Below are positions 15,397-22,525 of a stretch of 23,173 bases of DNA, one piece after another (the first letter of the stretch is position 1; each line of letters starts with the position of its first letter). The notes beneath the pieces are model-generated. The model had not been told where the DNA came from. It saw nothing but the letters and a program-made list of their open reading frames with translations, and did not search any database. This DNA comes from a virus, in the IMG/VR virus record IMGVR_UViG_3300042515_001773, positions 1 through 23,173 of that record. One strand, written 5' to 3'. The position numbers and the translations under genes were made by a program.

Positions 15397-16374
15397 TTAA
15401 GAAGCGTCAGTAATACCACTAGAAGTTCTAATTTCAACCATTTTAACTTCTTCAATACGGACCGCACCAATACCACCAGAAATATAAATAGTCGGAACCA
15501 TTCTTCTTTCAGGGTTTGGACGAATATCAACTTCTAAATTGTTACCAATGTAAGCACCTAGACCACTTGTAGGGAACATTAGACATGATCTATAGTGGTT
15601 ACTTGCACTCGCTGGGTCAGTCTCTGTTAAAAGAACTGATCTATAGAAGTCAATACCTAACCATGTGCCAATGTAAGGCATGTAAATCATTTGTTTATCA
15701 TAAGGTCTAGCTTCGCTAAAGTCTCTGTTCTTAAATTCAGCAATACCCATTAACTCAGTTTCTTCTGCTGGACCGATAACACAATTAAGTCTATCGCCTG
15801 CCTCTAAACCGAAAGAAGCTAAAGTTAATTCTCTTGCTTTTAAGATTTTAGCTAAAGTAAAACCAGATTGAGCTCTGTTAGTCCAAGTACCAGTACCATT
15901 GCCTGCACCTACTGGGTTACCATCAATGTAATTAACATCGATAGTTCTAGTAGCTGTAGGGAATGTCGTAGAAGTACCTCTCGTTTTACCATCGTAAGCA
16001 GTACCTAAAGCGGCTGCGATACAAACCTCATCAATCTTACGCTTCCAAGCTGCAACACCTAACTTGACATAAGAGCTTGTCGGATCAGTTAGCATTCTTG
16101 CAACATCAAGCTTTTTATCAACATAAAGAGCTACATCATATTGCGTAAAATCAACTGAACGCATACTGTGTGCAACATCAGAGTATGAAGTTGTTTGATT
16201 TGGTGTAGTGTTTGCGGACATCGAAATCGAGCCGATACGTGGGAAAAATTTAAATTCTGAATTAATATCACCTTTTTTAACAATGCCCTCAAATACTGAG
16301 TCCATTTGCTGAGACAAAATATGTAAATTTGCCTCGTATGTATTAATCCAGTTTTGATCAACTGAATAAACCAT
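15397..16374 (-). CDS. Major capsid protein
   Basis: 325 residues, beginning MVYSVDQNWINTYEANLHIL. The sequence suggests an HK97-type fold: an N-terminal helical arm (1-35), a beta-rich E-loop-like region with FKFFPRIGSISMSANTTPNQ, a spine-helix-like block around 90-130 (SYVKLGVAAWKRKIDEVCIA) and a late GLGAYIGNNLEVDIRPNPER segment. It is close in length to T7 gp10A (345), though I see no clear relation at sequence level. It lies directly after the scaffold gene, has a structured leader and a good GAGG ribosome binding site, and ends at a terminator, as expected of the most abundant virion protein. Confidence 0.9.
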   Translation of the reverse strand: MVYSVDQNWINTYEANLHILSQQMDSVFEGIVKKGDINSEFKFFPRIGSISMSANTTPNQTTSYSDVAHSMRSVDFTQYDVALYVDKKLDVARMLTDPTSSYVKLGVAAWKRKIDEVCIAAALGTAYDGKTRGTSTTFPTATRTIDVNYIDGNPVGAGNGTGTWTNRAQSGFTLAKILKARELTLASFGLEAGDRLNCVIGPAEETELMGIAEFKNRDFSEARPYDKQMIYMPYIGTWLGIDFYRSVLLTETDPASASNHYRSCLMFPTSGLGAYIGNNLEVDIRPNPERRMVPTIYISGGIGAVRIEEVKMVEIRTSSGITDAS

Positions 16375-16396
16375 TATTTACCTCTATTAAATTTGT

Positions 16397-16414
16397 GTTA
16401 CTCAAAAGAGTAAC
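16397..16414 (-). promoter_or_regulatory. Capsid leader hairpin 3 (proximal to the start codon)
   Basis: Perfect 7-bp stem GTTACTC / GAGTAAC with a UUUU loop in the minus-strand transcript. It ends 23 bases before the capsid ATG, leaving the GAGG ribosome binding site single-stranded. No long U tract follows, so it does not look like a terminator; an mRNA-stabilising or processing role is more likely. Confidence 0.7.
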
Positions 16415-16435
16415 GTATAACTAATTTCTTCTAAC

Positions 16436-16461
16436 AAGAACTACCCGTAACACGGATTCTT
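16436..16461 (-). promoter_or_regulatory. Capsid leader hairpin 2 (member of a covarying pair)
   Basis: In the transcript: a lower stem AAGAA / UUCUU, an upper stem UCCG / CGGG with one U-G wobble, the loop UGUUA, and a UAG bulge on the 3' side between the two stems. The upper stem and bulge are identical in hairpin 1, while the loop and lower stem differ in sequence but keep pairing. Confidence 0.72.
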
Positions 16462-16464
16462 AAA

Positions 16465-16493
16465 CAATGAACTACCCGCTAGCGGATTCATTG
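16465..16493 (-). promoter_or_regulatory. Capsid leader hairpin 1 (member of a covarying pair)
   Basis: In the transcript: a 7-bp lower stem CAAUGAA / UUCAUUG, the upper stem UCCG / CGGG, a CUAG tetraloop, and the same 3' UAG bulge as hairpin 2. It lies about 50 bases after the scaffold stop codon. Confidence 0.75.
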
Positions 16494-16541
16494 AGAATTA
16501 ATTATATATTACACTATTTTTAATAAAGATTCAAAATTTCT

Positions 16542-17354
16542 TTATTTTCTTATGTATTTAGCAATTTCTTTAGGATTTGATTTATTAATCGCTTCTTGCA
16601 ATTCCCTTCTTACGCTTTCAGGTAAATTACGCCCGCCATTAGTATAGTAATCATTAAAATTATTTCTATCGCTTAATATTCTACCTGCTACCTGTTCAGG
16701 TGTTTCTTTGGCTGATAAATTCGCTTGAGTTTGCCCGATATCTTTAGGCGTGTTCGTTAAAGCTACATCCTTCACAAATTTAAACAAATTATTATCAGTA
16801 TCGATTAAAGCCTTAAGCTTTTCGTAATCTTCTACATTTTTGGTATTTTGCTTTAAAAACAAATCAACTTTTGTTTCAGTTGTTGATAAATCTTCCCATT
16901 TGCTACGCTCTGCCTTAACTGCTTCTAACTGTGCCGCTTTAGAAGATTCTAAAGTTTCCATTGCTTCCCTAGACATCTTAGCGATAGAGCCGATAACCTT
17001 ATTTGCTTGAGTCTTAGTTAAGCCTGCCTCGTGAGCTGCCTTTTTAATTTCTTTTAAAACATTATCGTCAAACTTATAATCAGGGGTTTCAACCTCATAG
17101 CCATCTGGGTTTTCAGGTCTGCCTAAACGATTAAATAATTTATCCCATTCCTCTGGAGCTGATTTTTCATTAGGTAAATTTACTTTAGAGCCTACTGCTT
17201 TTTGTGCATGAACATAACTCGTAACTAAACCTTGAACATCCTTTATCGGCTCTAAATTCTTTTGGAATGTTTCCCTTTCGGTAGGGTCTTGAATATTCCC
17301 CAAATATTGAGTTTTAAACTCGCTAAAATTAAATGCTGGTGCTTCTTCGTTCAT
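16542..17354 (-). CDS. Capsid assembly scaffolding protein
   Basis: 270 residues, acidic to charged and strongly helical. Residues 46-63 (SYVHAQKAVGSKVNLPNE) and 76-87 (RLGRPENPDGYE) form a signature I associate with scaffold proteins preceding podovirus capsid genes. A long helical region follows (about 95-165), and the C-terminus is basic (INKSNPKEIAKYIRK), as expected for the part that contacts capsid subunits. AGGAG lies nine bases before the ATG. It starts one base after the 89-residue gene, and capsid follows after a 167-base structured leader. It directs procapsid assembly and leaves before or during DNA packaging. Confidence 0.88.
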   Translation of the reverse strand: MNEEAPAFNFSEFKTQYLGNIQDPTERETFQKNLEPIKDVQGLVTSYVHAQKAVGSKVNLPNEKSAPEEWDKLFNRLGRPENPDGYEVETPDYKFDDNVLKEIKKAAHEAGLTKTQANKVIGSIAKMSREAMETLESSKAAQLEAVKAERSKWEDLSTTETKVDLFLKQNTKNVEDYEKLKALIDTDNNLFKFVKDVALTNTPKDIGQTQANLSAKETPEQVAGRILSDRNNFNDYYTNGGRNLPESVRRELQEAINKSNPKEIAKYIRK

Positions 17355-17355
17355 T

Positions 17356-17625
17356 TTAATATTCTCCTAAATTTGCTAAAAAATCTTTTTCCGTTAATTC
17401 TTTATTCGCTAAAAGCCTTAATACTACTGCTCTTTTTCCTTCAATAAAAGGGGTAAATTTTTCATCCCAACAAGGTTTATTAAATTCAGCGTAAAGCATT
17501 AAATCTGAAATAATTAAATCCCATGTTTCGGCGGGAATACTTTCATAAGCCTGCTTAACCCTTTTCTTATAATCATCTTTATCTTTAAATAGTGTAGCCA
17601 CATAACGGCTTATTGACTTTATCAT
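17356..17625 (-). CDS. Small protein between portal and scaffold, possibly Bbp19-like
   Basis: 89 residues. The second half (SDLMLYAEFNKPCWDEK, then FIEGKRAVVLRLLANKEL) resembles the short Bbp19-like phage domain, in which an EGxRxVxLRLL helix is typical; I hold this loosely. Proteins of this type commonly sit between the portal and capsid genes, with unproven function. The start overlaps the portal stop by four bases (ATGA), with AAGGGG five bases upstream, a strong ribosome binding site. Confidence 0.7.
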   Translation of the reverse strand: MIKSISRYVATLFKDKDDYKKRVKQAYESIPAETWDLIISDLMLYAEFNKPCWDEKFTPFIEGKRAVVLRLLANKELTEKDFLANLGEY

Positions 17626-19244
17626 ATTACCCCTTGTTGTAAAGCTACTGCTTGGCTTAAATCTTTTGCTGCTCCTGCTGCACCTTGCATATTCGCTACT
17701 TGTGCGGTCTCTTCCCTGCGTGCTTTTGCTTCTTCTAGTTCTGCTGGTGATTTTAACACGCTTAAATCAGCACCAATTTTCTTAAATACATATTGTATAA
17801 ACTTCTCTTCTTTAATCGCTTCTAATACAGATGGGTCTATAGATTTAGTATTCGCTAAAGTTATTAATGCTCTTTCAAGTAAAGTAATTGATTGAGCGTT
17901 TGAAGCTTCATATAAAGCACTTGTAAAATCAACCTTTAATTCCATATCATCAGGAAAATCTATCATCTTCCATTCTTTAAGCTGATTAAAAACAAATAAA
18001 AACGCAGGAGCTAAAAACTCATCTTGAATGCGTAATATATAATTTGTTAATTTTCTTACCCTTGAATTTTCACGCATACTTGTTTCAGTTGCGGACATTT
18101 CAGCATTTTTAAAATCAACTAATAAATCAGAAAAGAAGCTTTGTGCAATTCCGTTACGCCTGCGATCTTCCATCTCTAAACTAACTGGTAAATTCGCCAC
18201 TGTAACTAAAGGCTCAGGCTTAATAATCCCTGTTGCTAAAGAAGCCTCTTGCATTGATAAATAAGTCATCGCTTTTGGGCTTAAGTCTAAAGCCTTCCCA
18301 GTATCGACCAATAAATCATAAGGCACTGCCATTGGCGGCGTAACCATCGCCTCTGCTGCACCTAAGTTAGACTCAATCATGTTATTTAAAACTTTAATAT
18401 CAGGCAAAGCTTTATGTCCTGGACCACGCCCATAAGAAGAACCTGCTTTACGCTTCCAGGATGGAGCGAGTATCGGGAATTGAGAATAGCCATCTTCCCA
18501 TATCTTAATTTTCGTATCGTAAATAAAATAACAAGACACGTAAGGTTTACTTGTATCTATCTTGCACCCTAAAGCCTTAGCATAAGAAGTTTTCATTATT
18601 GAATGAAGTACATCAATATCCTTTTTCCCACTTTCTTTAAGCTGCCTCTTCTCATAATCCGTGCATTCTGCTTTGCTTAAATTATCAAATTCAGCTAACA
18701 AAACATCTAAATCTAATTTATATTTCCTAAAGAAATAAAATACATCCCCGTAACTATTTCTTTTAATGTAACAGTCTTGCGGTGGTAAACGGCAAAAGCG
18801 AACATAGCTAGATTTGCCCTCAATCGTTGAGTGCATATAGCCATAACCTTGACCATATAAAATTAAATCATCAGCAATATCGCCAAATGTTGTATAAAAA
18901 TTTGCTTTGCTGCGGCTTAAATGCTGCAAGACTAAATTAGTACCAATCTGCAAATTTTTACTTAATTCAAAATCGTCTTCCTCGCTAAACCCTTCAATGT
19001 TTAAGCTTCCCCATTTTTTGCTTTCCGTTGCCAGCATGGATACTAAAGCACTGCTTAAATCTTCGGCTGCCCTTTCTGGAGTCGAATCTAAAATCTTAGT
19101 TTGATCTACAAATCCATCGGATGAAGTAGTATTAAACCCCCTAGACTCAGGGCTTAAATGTTCAGATATTGCACGCCATTCATTATCATAGTTAGAACGA
19201 TCTGCGGCACAATCACTAAAAGCTTTAAATAATTTTTCGTTCAT
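17622..19244 (-). CDS. Portal (head-to-tail connector) protein
   Basis: 540 residues, matching T7 gp8 (536). The N-terminus has the connector pattern: RSNYDNEWRAISEHLSPESR, then DSTPERAAEDLSSALVSMLA ending in a Trp-containing ESKKW block. The middle contains SYGRGPGHKALPDIKVLNNM, characteristic of T7-type portals, and the C-terminus is helical and Ala/Gln-rich, fitting the crown and barrel. It forms the dodecameric ring at the packaging vertex, where it binds the terminase and later the gatekeeper. AAAGG eight bases upstream supports the ATG at 19244; the start overlaps the preceding gene by 20 bases. Confidence 0.93.
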   Translation of the reverse strand: MNEKLFKAFSDCAADRSNYDNEWRAISEHLSPESRGFNTTSSDGFVDQTKILDSTPERAAEDLSSALVSMLATESKKWGSLNIEGFSEEDDFELSKNLQIGTNLVLQHLSRSKANFYTTFGDIADDLILYGQGYGYMHSTIEGKSSYVRFCRLPPQDCYIKRNSYGDVFYFFRKYKLDLDVLLAEFDNLSKAECTDYEKRQLKESGKKDIDVLHSIMKTSYAKALGCKIDTSKPYVSCYFIYDTKIKIWEDGYSQFPILAPSWKRKAGSSYGRGPGHKALPDIKVLNNMIESNLGAAEAMVTPPMAVPYDLLVDTGKALDLSPKAMTYLSMQEASLATGIIKPEPLVTVANLPVSLEMEDRRRNGIAQSFFSDLLVDFKNAEMSATETSMRENSRVRKLTNYILRIQDEFLAPAFLFVFNQLKEWKMIDFPDDMELKVDFTSALYEASNAQSITLLERALITLANTKSIDPSVLEAIKEEKFIQYVFKKIGADLSVLKSPAELEEAKARREETAQVANMQGAAGAAKDLSQAVALQQGVI

Positions 19245-19467
19245 TCTTTTTACCTTTAGGCAGGATTAAACCCCCACCAAATTTATTAATTTCATCTTGC
19301 TTTGCTTGTTCAAGCGGTGTCAATGGAATATTTGTATCAAAATCGCTTATCGTTTTTCTTTCTGCTAATAAAGAAAGCTGCTTTAAAGCCTGCTTATTCG
19401 CTTTACGCAATGCAAAAGCGGCAGTTTCTTCTTCTTTTAAATCTTTAGGAAAACCACCAGATACCAT
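19225..19467 (-). CDS. Hypothetical protein between large terminase and portal
   Basis: 80 residues, beginning MVSGGFPKDLKEEETAAFAL. The first half is a predicted charged helix; the second half has LTPLEQAKQDEINKFGGGLI and a basic tail. A small gene at this site is common in T7-like packaging modules, but I recognise no family. It starts five bases after the terminase stop, with only a weak AAAGAG in front, and overlaps the portal by 20 bases, so both neighbours are probably translationally coupled to it. Confidence 0.75.
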   Translation of the reverse strand: MVSGGFPKDLKEEETAAFALRKANKQALKQLSLLAERKTISDFDTNIPLTPLEQAKQDEINKFGGGLILPKGKKNERKII

Positions 19468-19472
19468 GCTCT

Positions 19473-21041
19473 TTATTTTACACTACGTTTATACTTTGCA
19501 AAGCTTGGTAACTCAATCATTTTTTTACCCCTCTGTAAAGAATAAACTGGAATTTTATCTAATTTAAAGGCACTTGCCATACAACGCATTGCATCAGCGT
19601 TATGCGAATGTTTATCATGTACTGGAACTTTAGTAAAAACTCCCTCTGCATTTTTCTTCCGCTTGTAATTCCGTAAATCATTGATTAATCTGCGGCATCT
19701 TTCTTTATCAAAAAAACAATAAGCTAAAACTTCTTGAACCCATTCAATATTCCCTGCTAAATCATTCGTTTTCGGGATAACGACAATTTTTAAACCCTTT
19801 TGCTTCTTCAACGTCTCCGCCCTTGATTGCAATTTATCTATTTTATCTTGACGCTTTCTTGCGTCCCACGGCAAAAACCATACATCAATCATATATTTAT
19901 TGCGTATCATGTCCGTAAACTGCCCACTTGCCATATCCTTAGAAACAAAATTATCAACAATATGTATCGTATTCTTATCAGGATGTTGATGTATTACAGC
20001 AGTCATCAAATCCTCGCCCTCCGCTAAATCTAAACTTGCAAAAGTCTGCAAATTTGAATTATGCGGTACATGCGTTATCCTGCCTTCCTCATCTATAGCG
20101 TGCATTTGATGTTTAAAGTAAGAACCGCTAGCACTTGCCTTGAAAGAACAATAAAATTCTTGCATTGCTGTTTCAGGATCCATGCCTTTAGCGATTAATT
20201 CATCAACATACTCTTTAGTTATTACAGGGTCGCCATCGTTGTAATAAGTATCCTCAATTCCATATAACCAAGCACGCTTTTTATCAGATTCATGCTCAAG
20301 GTTATACATATAATCCCTATGTGCATGATTTTCACCTTTAGGAGTACCAACCTTAAAGCTAAACCCTCCATTCTGTGCAAGAATTGGAGAAAAAATCTCT
20401 TCAAAAACCCCACTTCGCCATTCAGGATACTCATCGCATATAACCCCAATCGGGTTTAAACCCCTTAAATGGTTAGCTGTTCCATCTGCACCAACTACCC
20501 CAACTAAACGATAAACCGAACCATTAACTAACTCTAAAGTCATCGCATGGTTATCTTTACGCTTCCAAAGCTTTTTAGGGAATAACTCCAAGTAAGGTAT
20601 CGCTTGTTCATCAGGATCACGTGTTACCCTCCCTAAACCATTCCATATTGCTGCCCTTGCTTGCGTTAAACTCGGGAAAGCATGAATATATAACCCTCTA
20701 TCCTCTAACATTCGAGGCAATGCAATACATAATGGGATAGCCGTACTCTTCCCTGCACGCCTATGAACTATAGCGATCCCATCTAAATGCTTCTTTAACC
20801 GCCCTTTATCATCACGCTGATTAAAAAACTTAAACCATTCAAATTGATAAAATGTTGGCTCAAATTTCCCCCAAAGATTACTTAAAATCTCATTGCACTC
20901 TTGAGCAGTTACCTTACTATCAAATGTTTCAACTGGAGCTACATACTCACTTGCATCGTAAACATTCTGATAATGCAATGGATGTTCAGGATTTGCCGCA
21001 ATTTCACGCCAATTATTAACTTTAGAAAATTCATCACTCAA
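19473..21041 (-). CDS. terL: Terminase large subunit (DNA packaging ATPase-nuclease)
   Basis: 522 residues. ATPase domain: Walker A HRRAGKST at 93-100, Walker B GVICDE at 199-204 with the catalytic Glu204, and a coupling motif VGTPKGE at 231-237. Nuclease domain (RNase H fold): FASLDLAEGED with Asp338, an Asp in FLPWDAR (about 392), and a C-terminal HSHNADAMR block with Asp483. It pumps DNA into the procapsid through the portal and cuts the concatemer. The start is a TTG at 21041: a TGA stop lies directly upstream in the same frame, no ATG occurs in frame before the Walker A region, and GAGGGG lies ten bases upstream. It overlaps the small terminase gene by eight bases. Confidence 0.96.
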   Translation of the reverse strand: MSDEFSKVNNWREIAANPEHPLHYQNVYDASEYVAPVETFDSKVTAQECNEILSNLWGKFEPTFYQFEWFKFFNQRDDKGRLKKHLDGIAIVHRRAGKSTAIPLCIALPRMLEDRGLYIHAFPSLTQARAAIWNGLGRVTRDPDEQAIPYLELFPKKLWKRKDNHAMTLELVNGSVYRLVGVVGADGTANHLRGLNPIGVICDEYPEWRSGVFEEIFSPILAQNGGFSFKVGTPKGENHAHRDYMYNLEHESDKKRAWLYGIEDTYYNDGDPVITKEYVDELIAKGMDPETAMQEFYCSFKASASGSYFKHQMHAIDEEGRITHVPHNSNLQTFASLDLAEGEDLMTAVIHQHPDKNTIHIVDNFVSKDMASGQFTDMIRNKYMIDVWFLPWDARKRQDKIDKLQSRAETLKKQKGLKIVVIPKTNDLAGNIEWVQEVLAYCFFDKERCRRLINDLRNYKRKKNAEGVFTKVPVHDKHSHNADAMRCMASAFKLDKIPVYSLQRGKKMIELPSFAKYKRSVK

Positions 21042-21390
21042 TCAATTTCATCCCCTCAGTCTTTGCCTCCGTTGGAACTAAACGTATCCTACCATGCTCA
21101 TCCTTAACCTCTCTAAACGTTGGCACAAAAAACTTAACCCCGCTATTATCTGCCTGCTTACGTGTAGCCTCTATAGCAATTTCAATCTTCTCCTCTGCAT
21201 AAATCGAATTCTGCATATCATTCAATAACTTTATCCTTGAACCCTTAGCATCCAATAACACCTTAGCCGCACTCACTGGGTCTAATTCCTCTGCTGCATC
21301 CTCTAAACGCTTTAATCCTTCGTATAACTCTAACCTTTCAGCTTGAATGCTGAAACCCTTATCCTTGAAAAAATCCTTAGATTCGCTCAT
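21034..21390 (-). CDS. terS: Probable terminase small subunit
   Basis: 118 residues, helical and charged, beginning MSESKDFFKDKGFSIQAERL. It directly precedes and overlaps the large terminase gene by eight bases, the usual place for the DNA-recognition subunit. The helical central part (LDPVSAAKVLLDAKGSRIKL) fits an oligomerisation core, and the C-terminus (VPTEAKTEGMKLIE) fits the tail that contacts the large subunit. No helix-turn-helix is obvious. The start overlaps the stop of the 84-residue gene (ATGA). The assignment is mostly by context. Confidence 0.72.
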   Translation of the reverse strand: MSESKDFFKDKGFSIQAERLELYEGLKRLEDAAEELDPVSAAKVLLDAKGSRIKLLNDMQNSIYAEEKIEIAIEATRKQADNSGVKFFVPTFREVKDEHGRIRLVPTEAKTEGMKLIE

Positions 21391-21641
21391 ACTTGCTCGT
21401 AAATACTGAAAGAATAAAGCTCCCCAGTCTCAAAATTAGAAGCCTTTATAAACATTGGCTTGCCATAAAATGGTGAACTTTCATAAACACGCTGATCCGT
21501 AAAACTAAGCTGTTCATCTTCTACACCATTAAACTTTAAATCATCATACTCCATATATAACCCTTCACCAATAGGGCTATCAATTCGCACCACATACAAT
21601 GCACCGATCTTAAGCTCTTCTAGTTTCTCAATCTTTTCCAT
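21387..21641 (-). CDS. Hypothetical small protein preceding the terminase genes
   Basis: 84 residues, beginning MEKIEKLEELKIGALYVVRI. It is beta-rich in pattern, aromatic and acidic (YMEYDDLKFNGVEDEQLSFT, then FYGKPMFIKASNF), suggesting a small barrel-like fold. It lacks membrane segments. There is no good ribosome binding site in the 20 bases before the ATG, although the small terminase start overlaps its stop by four bases, which argues that it is really translated. I do not recognise the family. Confidence 0.72.
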   Translation of the reverse strand: MEKIEKLEELKIGALYVVRIDSPIGEGLYMEYDDLKFNGVEDEQLSFTDQRVYESSPFYGKPMFIKASNFETGELYSFSIYEQV

Positions 21642-21730
21642 CCGTAATTACAATATACCACCGCTCGGCGGAACTTTATACTTCTAACTCTCACTAGCCT
21701 GCGTTGAATACTCTAGTCTTTCAGTTTAAT

Positions 21731-21761
21731 AAAGGGAGGGGACAAATTATCCCTACCCTTT
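21731..21761. other. Imperfect hairpin at the end of the 40-residue ORF
   Basis: AAAGGG and CCCTTT arms, with an inner GGGA / TCCC stem separated by a 2x2 mismatch and a 7-base loop. It overlaps the stop codon of the small membrane ORF. Neither strand has a following T tract, so it is not a standard terminator; on the minus transcript it could protect or regulate the mRNA of the packaging genes. Confidence 0.45.
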
Positions 21762-21875
21762 GCTTAACCAACAATCAATAACAAAAGCAAATATTCCCAG
21801 AAAAAGTATAGTGTAAATCAATAAAGCCGTAAATATAGATATTCTAAAAAGTATTTTTTCCATCCACTCCATCAT
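21753..21875 (-). CDS. 40-residue single-helix membrane protein, candidate holin
   Basis: ATG 21875-21873 and TAG 21755-21753 on the minus strand encode MMEWMEKILFRISIFTALLI and continue hydrophobic to FVIDC, ending WLSKG. One clear transmembrane segment spans about residues 8-34, with charged residues at both ends. In T7 the holin (gp17.5) lies directly before the small terminase gene; here one 84-residue gene lies between. Three possible ATGs occur in the first five codons, none with an ideal ribosome binding site (GGAG is only three bases before the third). At 40 residues it is shorter than most holins. No endolysin is seen nearby, so a lysis role is a guess. Confidence 0.5.
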   Translation of the reverse strand: MMEWMEKILFRISIFTALLIYTILFLGIFAFVIDCWLSKG

Positions 21876-22115
21876 ACAGAGATTATAGCTCTTTTTTTGG
21901 TTCAATCACATGGATTTCTATGTGTTTATTTATTGCCCGTTTAAATCGTTTTAAATTGATTTGTTTTCTGTTTTGGGATGATTATGGCTTTGATATGGTT
22001 TTTGTTTAACCTTGATGAAATTTAAGGGGTTTCGTGAAGCTTTTTGATTGATTGCTTGGTTAAGGTCTTTGATTTTGAAATTTTGAGATTCTGGTATGTG
22101 GGGATTAAAGATGGT

Positions 22116-22126
22116 TAGGAAGCTGG
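22116..22126 (+). repeat. 11-bp direct repeat, left copy
   Basis: TAGGAAGCTGG, identical to the copy at 22264-22274. The two copies are 148 bases apart and enclose the iteron cluster. Confidence 0.7.
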
Positions 22127-22157
22127 ACACTGTACACCCCCGACCCCGTCTAAAGCA

Positions 22158-22248
22158 ATAGGCTATTTTTCTATTAACTAGCTCATTATCGGCTGTCTAT
22201 TGTTGTGTTTTTAATCGGCTATCTCTTATCATTTTTTATCGGCTATCT
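22158..22248 (+). repeat. Iteron-like cluster, four copies of ATCGGCTATCT
   Basis: Copies start at 22158 (ATAGGCTATTT, two mismatches), 22188 (ATCGGCTGTCT, one mismatch), 22214 and 22238 (both exact). Spacings are 30, 26 and 24 bases, and the sequence between them is T-rich. Repeats spaced by two to three helical turns beside AT-rich DNA are typical of replication initiator or regulator binding sites. No protein that would bind them is visible here. Confidence 0.7.
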
Positions 22249-22263
22249 TTTGTATGCCGCGAA

Positions 22264-22274
22264 TAGGAAGCTGG
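22264..22274 (+). repeat. 11-bp direct repeat, right copy
   Basis: TAGGAAGCTGG, a perfect copy of 22116-22126, lying 16 bases after the last iteron-like unit. Confidence 0.7.
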
Positions 22275-22290
22275 GAATTTTGAAATAACT

Positions 22291-22328
22291 CCAGAACTGT
22301 AACGCTAAGGCAGTTATACGGCTACTGG
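22291..22328. other. Possible structured element
   Basis: CCAG and CTGG form outer arms; within them AACTG (22295-22299) pairs with CAGTT (22311-22315) around an 11-base loop, leaving a 9-base bulge on the right. The element is small and could arise by chance. It lies between the iteron cluster and the plus-strand promoter. Confidence 0.3.
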
Positions 22329-22446
22329 TACAATGAATTTACCCTAATCCTAGTAAATACTCATAGCTTTTTGAATCGTTGGTTATAAAGCATTTAAAAC
22401 TAAGTGATATTTTATGTTGATATTTCGCAGTAGTTTATATGTTTTT

Positions 22447-22476
22447 TTGCGTGTTATCTGAATCAAGTGCTATAAT
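22447..22476 (+). promoter_or_regulatory. Sigma70-type host promoter with extended -10
   Basis: TTGCGT at 22447-22452, an 18-base spacer, then a perfect TATAAT at 22471-22476 preceded by TGC (extended -10). Transcription would start near 22483 and reach the coiled-coil ORF after about 160 bases. Use by the host polymerase early in infection is the simplest reading. Confidence 0.68.
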
Positions 22477-22525
22477 GGCTCTACAATCAGCACTTTACTT
22501 AAGATAACTCTATATTATTTTGACT

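Noticed and set aside
15585-15605. CCACTATAG on the minus strand inside the capsid gene
   Set aside because: The sequence is explained by the codons for Asn-His-Tyr-Arg, and the left arm of the 16-mer is absent (about 11 of 16 bases match).
21881-21898. AGAG...CTCT followed by seven T on the plus strand as a terminator
   Set aside because: The stem is only four base pairs with little GC, and no plus-strand gene ends there.
21881-21910. Minus-strand TATAAT in front of the 40-residue ORF as a promoter
   Set aside because: No acceptable -35 at 16-18 bases (TGTGAT only), and the predicted start would coincide with the first ATG, giving a leaderless message. Kept as a weak possibility only.
22097-22162. 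21-codon plus-strand ORF starting at ATG 22097
   Set aside because: No ribosome binding site, runs into the iteron cluster, and has no family-like features.
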